Positions 43,067-51,527 of a stretch of 64,000 nt of DNA are shown here, one piece after another. Positions within the stretch are counted from its first letter, which is position 1. The number at the start of each line of letters is the position of its first letter. Source of the stretch: Streptomyces sp. Mut1 (lineage in GTDB: Bacteria > Actinomycetota > Actinomycetes > Streptomycetales > Streptomycetaceae); the NCBI RefSeq assembly GCF_030719295.1, contig NZ_CP120997.1, positions 6,458,001-6,522,000 on the forward strand, written 5' to 3'. The position numbers and the translations under genes are program-made. The notes under the pieces were generated by a model. The model had not been told where the DNA came from. It did no database searches and worked only from the letters and a program-made list of their open reading frames with translations.

Positions 43067-44736
43067 GCTGCTGCCCCTTCGAGGAGTACGGACTTTTCGT
43101 GACGGACGGCCGCGAGGTAGTCGGAGACGGAGCGCTCCACCTCGGCCTCCGTGAGGTTCAGTTCCCGGCCGAGGATCGCGCCGACCGCGCCCGCCGCGTC
43201 GGCGGAGGCGTCGCGGGCGAAGAGCCGGGCGCGCGTCCGGCGGGAGAGGACGTCGTCGACCGAGCGGGCCAGCTCGGCGCGGGCCGCGTAGACCACCTCG
43301 GCCTTCGTGTACGGGAGACCGGCGACGACGGGCTCGGCCAGCGTCGGGTCCTCCTGGATGAGGTCGCCGACGAAGCGGGCCTCGGTGCCGAAGCGCTCGC
43401 CAAGGTGCGCGGCGATGCCACCGGACGCGGCCACGGCCTCGGCGTCGTACCCGGCGCCGCCCAGCAGCGGCAGGTCGGTCGTACGGCTCCTGCCCTTGCG
43501 GCCCAGGACCGTCATCACCTTGTCGATGACGAGTTCGCCCATGTGCCGGCTGGTGGTGAGCTTGCCGCCGGTCACCGTCACCATGCCGGTGCGGCCGACG
43601 CTGATGTGGTGGTCGCGGCGCATGTCGAGCGTGGCGCCCTCCTTGCCGCCGACCAGCGGACGCAGCCCGCCTATGGAGCCGACCACGTCGTCCGGGGTGA
43701 GCCTGCCCTCGAAGGCCGTGTTGGCGCCCTCCAGCAGGAAATCCATCTCCTGGCGCGTGCAGTGCACGTCGTCGGGCGAGCCCTGGTAGTCCTCGTCCGT
43801 GGTGCCCAGCACCACGCTGTTGCCCCAGCGGGTGCAGGTCGCGCGGCGGGCACGGCCCGGGATCGGCACGGTGACCGTGCAGTTGATCCGCACCTTGTCC
43901 CACGGCACCACGATGTGCACGCCCTTGGCCGGGCGCACCTGCGGCCGGTGGCCGTCGACGGCCTTCGCGTCCAGTTCGTCGGTCCACACCCCGGTGGCGT
44001 TGACGACGGCCCGCGCCCGGATGTCGACGCTGTCACCGTCCACCTCGACCCGGGCCCCGGCGACCTTTCCGGCCTGCGTCAGCAGACCCTCGGCCTTCGC
44101 CCCGTTGAGGACGGTCGCGCCGAGCGCCGCGGCGGTCCGCACGATGGTCAGCACGAGGCGGGCGTCGTCGGTGCGGGCGTCGAAGTACATCAGCCCGCCC
44201 TTCAGGTTCTCCGCGCGCAGCGTCGGCGCCTGCGCGAGGACCTCCGGAACGGTCAGCCGCTGGTGCAGCTTCCCGATGCGCCAGCCGCCGACCAGGTCGT
44301 ACGTCCACAGCAGGCCCTCGAAGCCCTTCGCGAGACGGGCGTCGAAGATGCCCTCCTTCTCCAGGATCGGGAAGAGGAACGGCAGCCGGTGCACCAGATG
44401 CGGGGCGTTCTTGCGGAAGCGGTGCCGTTCGAGCAGTGAGTGCCGTACGAGGTTGACGTTGCCCTGCTCGATGTAGCGCAGACCGCCGTGCACCATCTTC
44501 GAGGACTTCGACGACGTGCCGGAGGCGAAGTCGTCCTTCTCGACCAGCGCCGCGCGCAGCCCCCGCGAGGCGGCGTCCAGCACGGCGTACGCCCCCGTGA
44601 TGCCGCCTCCGATGACGAGGACGTCGTACGTGTCGTCGGCCAGCCGCCGCTTGGCCGCCGCGCGGTCGAGCAGCAGGGGCGTGCGGCGGGTCGCCGCGGC
44701 GCTGCGCCGCGGTTTCCGGGCGGGCATGGTGATCAC
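43063..44736 (-). CDS. glpD: Glycerol-3-phosphate dehydrogenase/oxidase (GlpD family)
   Basis: 557 residues from GTG 44736, chosen because AGGAG lies eight bases upstream; ATG 44727 is the alternative. FAD motif DVLVIGGGITGAYAVLDAA, the ALVEKDDFASGTSSKSSKMVHGGLRY signature, and NATGVWTDEL are diagnostic of GlpD. The C-terminal helical domain follows VTGGKLTTSRHMGE. It oxidises sn-glycerol-3-phosphate to dihydroxyacetone phosphate, passing electrons to the respiratory chain. Its gene overlaps the AGPS-like oxidase, so the two are translated together. Confidence 0.93.
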
Positions 44737-44794
44737 AACATCAACTCCTGGTGTTTCGGTGCGGCGGCGGTGTGGTCGGGATACCGGCCGCCTG

Positions 44795-44814
44795 CTGACG
44801 GTGAGGGCCGTCAG
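44795..44814 (-). terminator. Hairpin between the FGGY kinase and glpD
   Basis: CTGACGG/CCGTCAG (7 bp, 6-base loop) overlaps the kinase stop codon. There is no U tract, so it may only weaken transcription or stabilise the mRNA end. Confidence 0.35.
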
Positions 44815-46367
44815 TGGGGGGTGGTGAGGGGGGTGAGCGCGGGGTCGTTGAGATGGCCGATCAGCACGTCGCGCCAGGCGGTCCGCCGCTCGGCGCGTTC
44901 GTCCGCGCCGGCCGACGGTTCGAAGACCTGGCCGCGTGGCTGCGCCTCGACGATCTCCTCCAGCGAGCCCCACAGTCCCTGCGCGACCCCGGCCAGATAG
45001 GCGGTGCCGCGCAGGCTGGCGGTCGCCGAGTCGGCGACCCGCTCCAGCGGCAGACCGGTCAGGTCGGCCTGGATCCGCAGGAGCGGGTCGCTGCCCGCGA
45101 CCCCGCCGCCGACCCGGAGGCGGGTGAACGGGGCGCCCATCGTGGCGGCCACCCCGTCGACGAGGTCGCACACCGAGTGCGCGATCCCGTCCAGGACGGC
45201 GCGGGCCAGATCGGCGCGGGTGGTGGCGAGGGTGAGCCCGGTGAGGGCGGCGGTGGCCTCGGGGTGCCAGACCGGCGTCCGTACCCCGGCGAGCGCCGGG
45301 ACGAAACGCGGGGTGCGGCCCGGCCGGGTGGGGACCCGGCCGGCCTCCTCACCGAGCTCCTTCGGCGAGGCGAACAGGCCCAGGTCGTCGCAGAGCCAGC
45401 GCAGCGCCGAACCCGCCGTGGAGGTGTACGCCTCCAGGCTGTAGTGGCTGATGTCGCCCTGCCGGTAGCCGGGCTGGGCGAGCACCCCGGAGATGTCCGG
45501 CCGGGGCAGGGCGGGCGTGGTGCCGGTCGCCGCGTCGACGAACGCGCCGGTCCCGTACATGCACATGCCCTGCCCGGAGGCGAGGCCGCCGAGCGCGATC
45601 AGTGCGGCGTGCTGGTCGCCCATGGAGGCGGCCAGCGGGACGGCGATGCCGAGGGTTCCCGGGTCTGTGGTGCCGAATCCGGCGTCGTCCGAGCGGAGTT
45701 CCGGAAGCAGGTCGAGGGGGAAGCCGAGGTGGCCGATCCACTCCTCGTCCCAGGCGTGCCGCTCCAGCAGGTATCCCCCGCTGGACGCGGCGTTGGTCGG
45801 GGTGGTGGCGTGCACGGCGCCGCCGGTCAGCCGCCAGATCAGCCAGGTGTCGACGGTGCCGAAGAGCAGCCGGCCGGCGCGGTGCGCGGCGGCGACCTCC
45901 GGGTGCGCGGCGATCTGCCGGGCGGCCCAGAGGAACGGCGCGCGGGCGCCGACCGGACGGCCCTGGCGGGCGGTGAGGACGGCGTCCCACTTCGCCTCGT
46001 GCGCGGTCAGCTCGGCGGCGTGGCGCCGGTCCTGCCACACCACCGCGGGCAGCAGCGGCCGCCCGGTGACCCGGTCCCAGAGCATCGCGGTGGCCCGCTG
46101 GGTGGAGAGGGCGACGGCGGTGAGCTCGATCCCCTCCGCCCTGGCCGCGCCGACGGCCCGGCGCGCCACGTCCAGGGTGGCGGTCCAGATCTCCATCGGA
46201 TCCTGCTCGACCGAGAGGTCGTCCGGATGGCTGACCGCGATCGAGCGGTAGAACACCTCGTGCGCGGCGCCGGAGTCGAGGACGACTCCGGCCCGGGTGC
46301 CGGTGGTGCCCTCGTCGATGGCCAGCACACCGCGCCGGGGGGCGGCGCCGGGGAGCGTCTGCGTCAT
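44811..46367 (-). CDS. FGGY-family carbohydrate kinase, glycerol kinase-like
   Basis: 518 residues; ATG 46367 after AAAGGG. The N-terminal phosphate loop is LAIDEGTTGTRAGVV (GlpK normally has DQGTTSSR). AVVWQDRR and the C-terminal RVGGGVAGSDPLLRIQADL follow the FGGY plan. The departures from GlpK (E for Q, GTR for SSR, VGGGVAGS for DGGAS) leave open a polyol other than glycerol. Between an MFS importer and GlpD, its product is presumably glycerol-3-phosphate or a close analogue. Confidence 0.87.
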   Translation of the reverse strand: MTQTLPGAAPRRGVLAIDEGTTGTRAGVVLDSGAAHEVFYRSIAVSHPDDLSVEQDPMEIWTATLDVARRAVGAARAEGIELTAVALSTQRATAMLWDRVTGRPLLPAVVWQDRRHAAELTAHEAKWDAVLTARQGRPVGARAPFLWAARQIAAHPEVAAAHRAGRLLFGTVDTWLIWRLTGGAVHATTPTNAASSGGYLLERHAWDEEWIGHLGFPLDLLPELRSDDAGFGTTDPGTLGIAVPLAASMGDQHAALIALGGLASGQGMCMYGTGAFVDAATGTTPALPRPDISGVLAQPGYRQGDISHYSLEAYTSTAGSALRWLCDDLGLFASPKELGEEAGRVPTRPGRTPRFVPALAGVRTPVWHPEATAALTGLTLATTRADLARAVLDGIAHSVCDLVDGVAATMGAPFTRLRVGGGVAGSDPLLRIQADLTGLPLERVADSATASLRGTAYLAGVAQGLWGSLEEIVEAQPRGQVFEPSAGADERAERRTAWRDVLIGHLNDPALTPLTTPH

Positions 46368-46448
46368 TGCAGCCCTTTCATTGCGAGCATCGCGAGCTGT
46401 GCGGAGGGGAGAGGGACCATCGTGTGGCGGGGCAGGCGCGGCGGACGG

Positions 46449-47885
46449 TCAGCGCGCGGTGACGGACTCCGCGTGTTCCGGCGAACCGGTGACCTGCTGG
46501 GCCGCGGCCTCGTCGGGCGACGCGGCCTTCATCGGGTCCCACTTGATGGCCAGACAGGTGATCATGCCGAGCAGCGGGACGACGGAGAGCACCAGGAAGG
46601 TGTCGGCGAGGCCGAGCGACTCCTTGATCTGCGGGAACAGATACAGCCCGGCGACACTGCCGAAGCTGCCGACCATCCCGGTGACGCCGGTGCCCAGCGC
46701 GCGCACGTCACTGCTGTACGAGAGCGCGGCGATGGACTTGCCGTTGGCACCCGGACCGGTGGAGTGGCAGAGGATGAACAGCACCGGCAGCAGGAACGCC
46801 ACCGCCGTCGGCACCTTCTCGAAGGTCAGCCCCATCGCGATCAGGGCGACGAACACCCCGGCGAAGCCCGCGGCCGAGCTCAGCCGCAGCCCCAGCCGGC
46901 GGCCGAAGTACGCGGACAGCAGCCCGCCCGCGATGCCGAAGGCGTTGAAGACCATCGAGCCGATCGTGGCCTTCTCGAAGCTCTCACCGAAGATCGTCAG
47001 GCTGATCAGCGGGAGGTACCAGCCGACCGCGAAGTACTGCATCGACTGCCCGAGCGAGATGACCGAGGAGAGGATGGTGCGCGGCAGGTATTCGCCCCTG
47101 AAGAGCAGCCCGGCCTGGCGGAAGCCGATGGCGGGCGCCGCGGTCGCGGCGCGGGTCGCCTCGTCCGGCTTCCCGGCGACGGCCTTGATCCCGTAGATGC
47201 GGTCCAGGTTGAGGACGGCGTCGTCCAGGCGGCCCTTGCTCGCCAGCCAGGTGGGGCTCTCCCTGAGCATCAGCCACTGCCCCAGGAGCAGCGCGACGGC
47301 GACGACGGCGGCCGAGCCGACCGACCAGCGCCAGATGTCCGCGCCGACGTCCAGGTTGAAGAAGAGCAGGGCGAGCGCGAGGTTGCTGGTGGTGGCGACG
47401 TACCAGACGGCCTGCCACAGGTTCAGCCGGCCGCCCAGCTTGGCCGGGGTGTATTCGGCGAGCAGGGCCATGGCGACGGCGAAGTCGATGCCGTACGCGA
47501 CACCGACGAGGACCCGGCCCAGCCAGACGACCGTGAAGTCGCCGGCGAAGGCGGCCAGCAGGGCGCCCGCGATGGCGAAGACCTTCGCGATGAGCAGCGG
47601 GGGGACCCGGCCGATCCGGGTGGCGAGCCAGCCGCCGACCGGGTTGAAGATGATCGCCAGGGCCGGAGCAGTGGCCGTGAGGATCGAGACCTGCGTGCTG
47701 GTCAGGTCCATCTGGGACGTCATCGGTCCCAGACCCGCGCTCAGCGCCGCGTTCGAGTAGGCGTCGAGGAACAGCCCGCCGAACACGAGGAACCAGATGA
47801 CTTGCGCCCGGCCGGTGATCTTTCCCAGCCCATCGATGAGCGCAACGACGTCGGCGACGCCTTTGACGCTCGGACGTTGTGCCAT
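46449..47885 (-). CDS. MFS transporter, sugar/polyol or organophosphate uptake type
   Basis: 478 residues from ATG 47885 (MAQRPSVKG), with GAAGGCGG just upstream. Twelve membrane spans. Sugar-porter-like signatures: GRVLVGVAYGIDFAVAMALLAEY after helix 4, and W-L-A-S-K-G-R-L-D-D-A in the central loop, as in metabolite:H+ symporters. Ordinary Streptomyces glycerol operons use a MIP facilitator instead. As first gene of a kinase/GlpD operon it should import the operon's substrate. Confidence 0.87.
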   Translation of the reverse strand: MAQRPSVKGVADVVALIDGLGKITGRAQVIWFLVFGGLFLDAYSNAALSAGLGPMTSQMDLTSTQVSILTATAPALAIIFNPVGGWLATRIGRVPPLLIAKVFAIAGALLAAFAGDFTVVWLGRVLVGVAYGIDFAVAMALLAEYTPAKLGGRLNLWQAVWYVATTSNLALALLFFNLDVGADIWRWSVGSAAVVAVALLLGQWLMLRESPTWLASKGRLDDAVLNLDRIYGIKAVAGKPDEATRAATAAPAIGFRQAGLLFRGEYLPRTILSSVISLGQSMQYFAVGWYLPLISLTIFGESFEKATIGSMVFNAFGIAGGLLSAYFGRRLGLRLSSAAGFAGVFVALIAMGLTFEKVPTAVAFLLPVLFILCHSTGPGANGKSIAALSYSSDVRALGTGVTGMVGSFGSVAGLYLFPQIKESLGLADTFLVLSVVPLLGMITCLAIKWDPMKAASPDEAAAQQVTGSPEHAESVTAR

Positions 47886-47930
47886 GAATCCGCCTTCGAG
47901 GAAGACCCATCGGTGGCACGGGGAACGCAG

Positions 47931-47980
47931 AAAAAACAGGCATGACGAAACCACCGACAGGTGGTCTTTGTCTGTGCCTG
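47931..47980 (-). terminator. Leader intrinsic terminator with U6 tract, probable GlpP attenuator
   Basis: In minus-strand RNA, CAGGCA (47980-47975) pairs with TGCCTG (47942-47937) and the inner CCACC/GGTGG pair closes a 4-base loop, with partial pairing between. Six U residues (47936-47931) follow directly. It lies 45 bases before the first gene and downstream of a consensus promoter. U-tract terminators are rare in Streptomyces, and its place in the 5' leader is what GlpP antitermination needs. Confidence 0.75.
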
Positions 47981-47988
47981 CCAAAACA

Positions 47989-48006
47989 CTGCGGAAAGCG
48001 CCGCAG
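47989..48006 (-). promoter_or_regulatory. Second leader hairpin upstream of the terminator
   Basis: CTGCGG/CCGCAG (6 bp, 6-base loop), followed by TGTTTT in the RNA and then by the main terminator. It is a possible GlpP recognition element or early pause site. Confidence 0.4.
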
Positions 48007-48030
48007 CACGTGAAGTACGACTACACGAGG

Positions 48031-48060
48031 AGATTAGGAAAGCGTCTGGAGGAACGTCAA
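48031..48060 (-). promoter_or_regulatory. Consensus promoter of the glp-like operon
   Basis: TTGACG (48060-48055), an 18-base spacer and TAATCT (48036-48031). This is one of the best housekeeping-type promoter matches in the window. It implies a leader of about 140 bases containing both hairpins. Confidence 0.65.
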
Positions 48061-48094
48061 GGGTTTCCGGCAGGTTACCCAAACGTGACGAGGG

Positions 48095-48126
48095 GGTCCC
48101 GGGGCCCGGCCGCGGGCCCCGGGACC
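48095..48126. terminator. GC-rich hairpin after the amidase gene
   Basis: A perfect 13-bp stem (48095-48107 with 48114-48126) and 6-base loop, eight bases past the stop codon of the minus-strand cell-wall hydrolase. Confidence 0.75.
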
Positions 48127-48133
48127 GGGGCCG

Positions 48134-49684
48134 TCAGCGCCCCGCCCGGAGCGCCGCCCAGGTGGCGGGCCCCACGATGCCGTCGGCCGTCAGCTCCCGG
48201 CTCGTCTGGTACGAGCGGACCGCGGTCGCCGTCGCCGGGCCGAAGCTTCCGTCGGCCGCGACCGTCGAGCCGAGCGCGGCTGTCAGCGCGCGCTGGAGCC
48301 GCTTTACGTCCTCGCCCGTCGCGCCCTCGGCGAGGACCGGCGAGGAGCCCGCCGACAGCAGCGCGGTCCAGGTCCTGGCTCCCACGACCCCGTCGGCCTC
48401 CAGACCGCGCGCAGCCTGGAACGACGTCACCGCGCCCGTGGTGGCGGTACCGAAGGTGCCGTCCGCGTCCCCGGCCGGGTAGCCCTGCTCGTTCAGCAGC
48501 AGCTGGAGGGCCTTGACCTGCGGGCCCGCCGAACCGGTCCGCTGGGTGGTGTACGTGTCGAAGCTCAGCCCGTCACGGCTCCCGCCGCCCGTGTCGGTGC
48601 CGCCCACCAGCTCCATGTAGCGGTTCCAGTCCCAGTAGGGGCCCGGGTCGGTGTGGTCGTTGCCCGGGGCCTCGCTGTGCCCGATGATGTGCGCCCGGTC
48701 CTTCGGGATGCCGTACCTGTCGCACAGGTGGGCGGTCAGCGCGGCCGACGACCGGTACATCGAGTCCGTGAACCAGGACGGGTCGTCGATGAAGCCCTCG
48801 TGCTCGATGCCGAGCGCCGAGGCGTTGGCGCTGCGCGCGTGGTAGGCGGTGTCGGCGTCACGCACCATCTGGGTGATCTGGCCGTCCGACGAACGCACCA
48901 CGTAGTGCGCGCTCACCTCGGACACCGGGTCCTGGAACCAGCTGATCGAGCCCGCGTACGAGCCCTGGGTGACATGGACGACCACCTTGTCGATCGCCGC
49001 GGTGCGGCCGGTGGCGTAGTTGTTCGGGTCGGCCGGGACCCAGAGCGCCGCCGGGTAGTCGGCGCTGCGGGCGCCGGTGTCCGCGGCGGCGATGCCGTCC
49101 TTGTGCGGCGAGACCGGGCGGCCGGTCACCGTGATCCGCTCGCCGTCCGGGGTGAGGGTGTCCAGGCCGTCCGCGAGGAAGGTGTAGACCGTGTCGGCGT
49201 AGAGGGCCGCGGCCGGCCCGTCCGTACCGCCGTAGCGGGCGACGGCCGGGTACCAGGCGTCGAGGTCGTCGCGGTCCCCGGCGTCGAGGCCGAGCGTGTC
49301 CGCGTAGCCGCGCAGTACGGCGGCGCCGCCGAGGATGTTGGCCCCGGTCTCGGAGCGCAGGGCGGCGAGCGGTTCGCCGGTGAGGGCGGCGGCCCGTTCG
49401 AGGGTGTGGTGCGAGGGGTTGCTGACCAGGTGCATCACGCCGAAGCCGTTCGCCTGGCTGGGGCGTCCGGCGTGGCCGTCGAGGCGGGTCTCGCCGTACC
49501 CGACGGCGGCGAGCAGATCACGCGGTACGTCGAACTCCTCGGCGGCCCGCTCGAACGCCCGGTCCATCGGGTGTCCGGGGTCCGTCGTGGCGAGGGCCGG
49601 GGTGCCGGTCGCCGCCAGGACGGTGGCGGTGAGGGCCGCCAGGAGGGATGCGCGGGCCTTGGGGTGGGCGGCGCGTGTGGGCAT
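48134..49684 (-). CDS. Secreted cell-wall hydrolase: transglycosylase-like region, amidase_2 and two peptidoglycan-binding domains
   Basis: 516 residues. A signal peptide (ending near ALATTDPG) is followed by a helical region with VGYGETRLDGHAG ... NGFGVMHL, resembling a lytic transglycosylase active site (Glu in GET). Residues about 225-360 form an N-acetylmuramoyl-L-alanine amidase_2/PGRP domain: VVVHVTQGS, SAHYVVRSDG-type strand, ALGIEHEGF, IIGHSEAPGNDHTDPGPYW with zinc-ligand His. Two PG_binding_1 repeats close the protein (VKALQLLLNEQGYPAGDADG and VKRLQRALTAALGSTVAADG). It should cut wall peptides outside the cell. Transglycosylase activity of the first region is a guess. Confidence 0.88.
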   Translation of the reverse strand: MPTRAAHPKARASLLAALTATVLAATGTPALATTDPGHPMDRAFERAAEEFDVPRDLLAAVGYGETRLDGHAGRPSQANGFGVMHLVSNPSHHTLERAAALTGEPLAALRSETGANILGGAAVLRGYADTLGLDAGDRDDLDAWYPAVARYGGTDGPAAALYADTVYTFLADGLDTLTPDGERITVTGRPVSPHKDGIAAADTGARSADYPAALWVPADPNNYATGRTAAIDKVVVHVTQGSYAGSISWFQDPVSEVSAHYVVRSSDGQITQMVRDADTAYHARSANASALGIEHEGFIDDPSWFTDSMYRSSAALTAHLCDRYGIPKDRAHIIGHSEAPGNDHTDPGPYWDWNRYMELVGGTDTGGGSRDGLSFDTYTTQRTGSAGPQVKALQLLLNEQGYPAGDADGTFGTATTGAVTSFQAARGLEADGVVGARTWTALLSAGSSPVLAEGATGEDVKRLQRALTAALGSTVAADGSFGPATATAVRSYQTSRELTADGIVGPATWAALRAGR

Positions 49685-50027
49685 ACCTGCTCCAGCTGTG
49701 TGGGGGAAGGAGAACGGCGCCGGGCTTGGTGGGGAGCGGCCCGGCGGCCGCGAAGCTGCTCACGATAGAGAGCCGTCGAACGTATGACAATCATGCCTGC
49801 GTGTGTCGAACGTCCTTTCACTCCAACGGAGTTGGCGCACGGGCGGCCCGGAGTGCGCTCTCCGGGATTCGTACACCTGGACAGCCCCCCACCGCACGGG
49901 GGAACGCGGACCGGCGCCGTCGTCGCCAGGGCGTATAACAGAGAACTCCGGACCAGCCGGCGTCCCCGATGGCACTCACATCTCACGCGGCAAGGCGTCA
50001 CCGCGTACGACAGCGGAGAAGTGCCCG
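49685..50027 (+). promoter_or_regulatory. Upstream region of the ACP/ketosynthase cassette
   Basis: 343 bases without a gene. GTCGAACGT occurs twice, at 49775-49783 and 49805-49813, exactly 30 bases (about three helical turns) apart. Overlapping palindromes follow at 49820-49835 (ACTCC-AAC-GGAGT and CCAAC-GGA-GTTGG). TATAAC at 49934-49939 is a possible -10 about 90 bases before the ACP gene. These look like activator and repressor sites, but no protein is identified. Confidence 0.4.
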
Positions 50028-50267
50028 ATGAGCATGAGCACGGCAGACGAGATCAGCACCTTGCTGACGGCGAACTTCGGAACCGACCCCGTGGCGATCC
50101 GCCCCGAGGTGCCGCTCCGTCAGCTCCGCCTGGACTCGCTCGCCCTGGAGGAACTGCGGCTCCTCATCGAGGACCGGCTCGGCATCGACCTCGACGACGT
50201 CCAGCTCACCTCGCGCGACACGGTCGGCCATCTGATCGACGCCGTGCACCGCAAGGCCGCCGCGTGA
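50028..50267 (+). CDS. Acyl carrier protein
   Basis: 79 residues; ATG 50028 with GGAGAA eight bases upstream. The phosphopantetheine serine is Ser37 in LRLDSLALEEL, and the helices flanking it (ISTLLTANFG, RLGIDLDDVQLTSRDTVGHLIDAV) fit the ACP fold. The recognition sequence R-L-D-S-L is closer to specialised ACPs than to FabC-type fatty-acid ACP. Its stop overlaps the ketosynthase start by four bases, so the two are made together. Confidence 0.9.
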   Translation: MSMSTADEISTLLTANFGTDPVAIRPEVPLRQLRLDSLALEELRLLIEDRLGIDLDDVQLTSRDTVGHLIDAVHRKAAA

Positions 50268-51511
50268 CGGCCCCGTACCGCCTCCCGCCCTTCGCCGCCG
50301 CCGTCACCGGCATCGGACTCGTCACATCGGCGGGCGTCGGCGCCGAGGCCACCTGGCGCGCGGTGACCGACCCCGCGGCCGCCCCCTGCGTGCCGCACCG
50401 GTCCGAACTGCACGGCCTGCCCTGCGACTTCATGTACAGCGTCACCGGCCTCGACACCCGGACGGTGCTCGGCGTGGCCGCGCACCGCCTCATGGACCGC
50501 TTCTCGCACCTCGCCGTCATCGCGGCCCGCGAAGCCGTCGCGGACGCGGGCCTGGACCCGGCCGTCTGGGACAGCGGCCGGGTCGCCGTCGTCATCGGCT
50601 CCGCCCACGGCGGCCTGCCCTTCTACGACGAACAGCACACCGCCCTCACCGAACGCGGCGCCCGCCGTGTCTCGCCCAAGCTCGCACCGCTCTCCGTCGT
50701 CAACGGCGCCGCCAGCAGCGTCGCCACCGACCTCGGCGCACACGGCCCCAGCCAGGCCGTCTCCACCGCCTGCTCCTCCGGCACCGTCGCCATCGGCACC
50801 GCCCACCAGATGCTGCGCACCGGAGCCTGCGACATCGTCGTCGCGGGCGGCGCCGAATCGGTCTGCTCCCGGCTCCTGATCGCGAGCGCCTGCCGGCTGA
50901 AGGCCGTCTCCACCCGCCGCGACGACCCCAGGGCCGCCTGCCGCCCCTTCGACACCCACCGCGACGGCTTCGTCGTCGGCGAGGGCGCCGGGCTCCTCGT
51001 CATGGAACGCCCCGAGCACGCCCGCGCCCGGGGCGCCGCCGTCCGCGCCCACGTCGCCGGATACGGCGCCTCCAGCGACGCGTACTCCGCCGTCGCCCCC
51101 GACCCCGGCGGACTCGGCATCGAACGGGCGCTGCGCACCGCCCTCGCGGACGCCGGGACCTGCGCCGCCGACATCGGCCACGTCAACGCCCACGGCACCT
51201 CCACCGTCTCCAACGACCTGATCGAGGCGACCATGCTGCGCCGGGTCCTGGGCGAACACCCCCTCATCACCTCCACCAAGGCGATGACCGGCCACACCCT
51301 GGGCGCGGCGGGCGGCATCGAGACCGCGCTGACCGTGCTCGCCCTCCAGCACGGACTCGTCCCGCCCACCGTCAACCTCGATGCCCCCGACCCGGAGATC
51401 CCGGTCGACGTGGTGCGGAAGGAGGCCAGGCCCGCGGCGTTCGACGCCGCGGTCAAGACCTCGCTCGGCTTCGGGGGCCACAACGCCGCCCTCGTCCTCA
51501 CCAGGGCCTGA
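50264..51511 (+). CDS. Beta-ketoacyl-ACP synthase (KAS II/FabF type)
   Basis: 415 residues from GTG 50264 (GTGA overlap with the ACP stop). The full Cys-His-His triad is present: Cys170 in VSTACSSGT, His310 in NAHGTST, His344 in MTGHTLGAAGG, with K in STKAM. So it is a competent condensing enzyme and not a chain-length factor. GLVTSAGVGAEATW starts the thiolase fold. It stands alone with an ACP and a hydrolase: no malonyltransferase, reductase or dehydratase is nearby, so it must borrow these from elsewhere or do a single condensation. Confidence 0.93.
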   Translation: MTAPYRLPPFAAAVTGIGLVTSAGVGAEATWRAVTDPAAAPCVPHRSELHGLPCDFMYSVTGLDTRTVLGVAAHRLMDRFSHLAVIAAREAVADAGLDPAVWDSGRVAVVIGSAHGGLPFYDEQHTALTERGARRVSPKLAPLSVVNGAASSVATDLGAHGPSQAVSTACSSGTVAIGTAHQMLRTGACDIVVAGGAESVCSRLLIASACRLKAVSTRRDDPRAACRPFDTHRDGFVVGEGAGLLVMERPEHARARGAAVRAHVAGYGASSDAYSAVAPDPGGLGIERALRTALADAGTCAADIGHVNAHGTSTVSNDLIEATMLRRVLGEHPLITSTKAMTGHTLGAAGGIETALTVLALQHGLVPPTVNLDAPDPEIPVDVVRKEARPAAFDAAVKTSLGFGGHNAALVLTRA

Positions 51512-51527
51512 CCACCGCGAAGGACCG

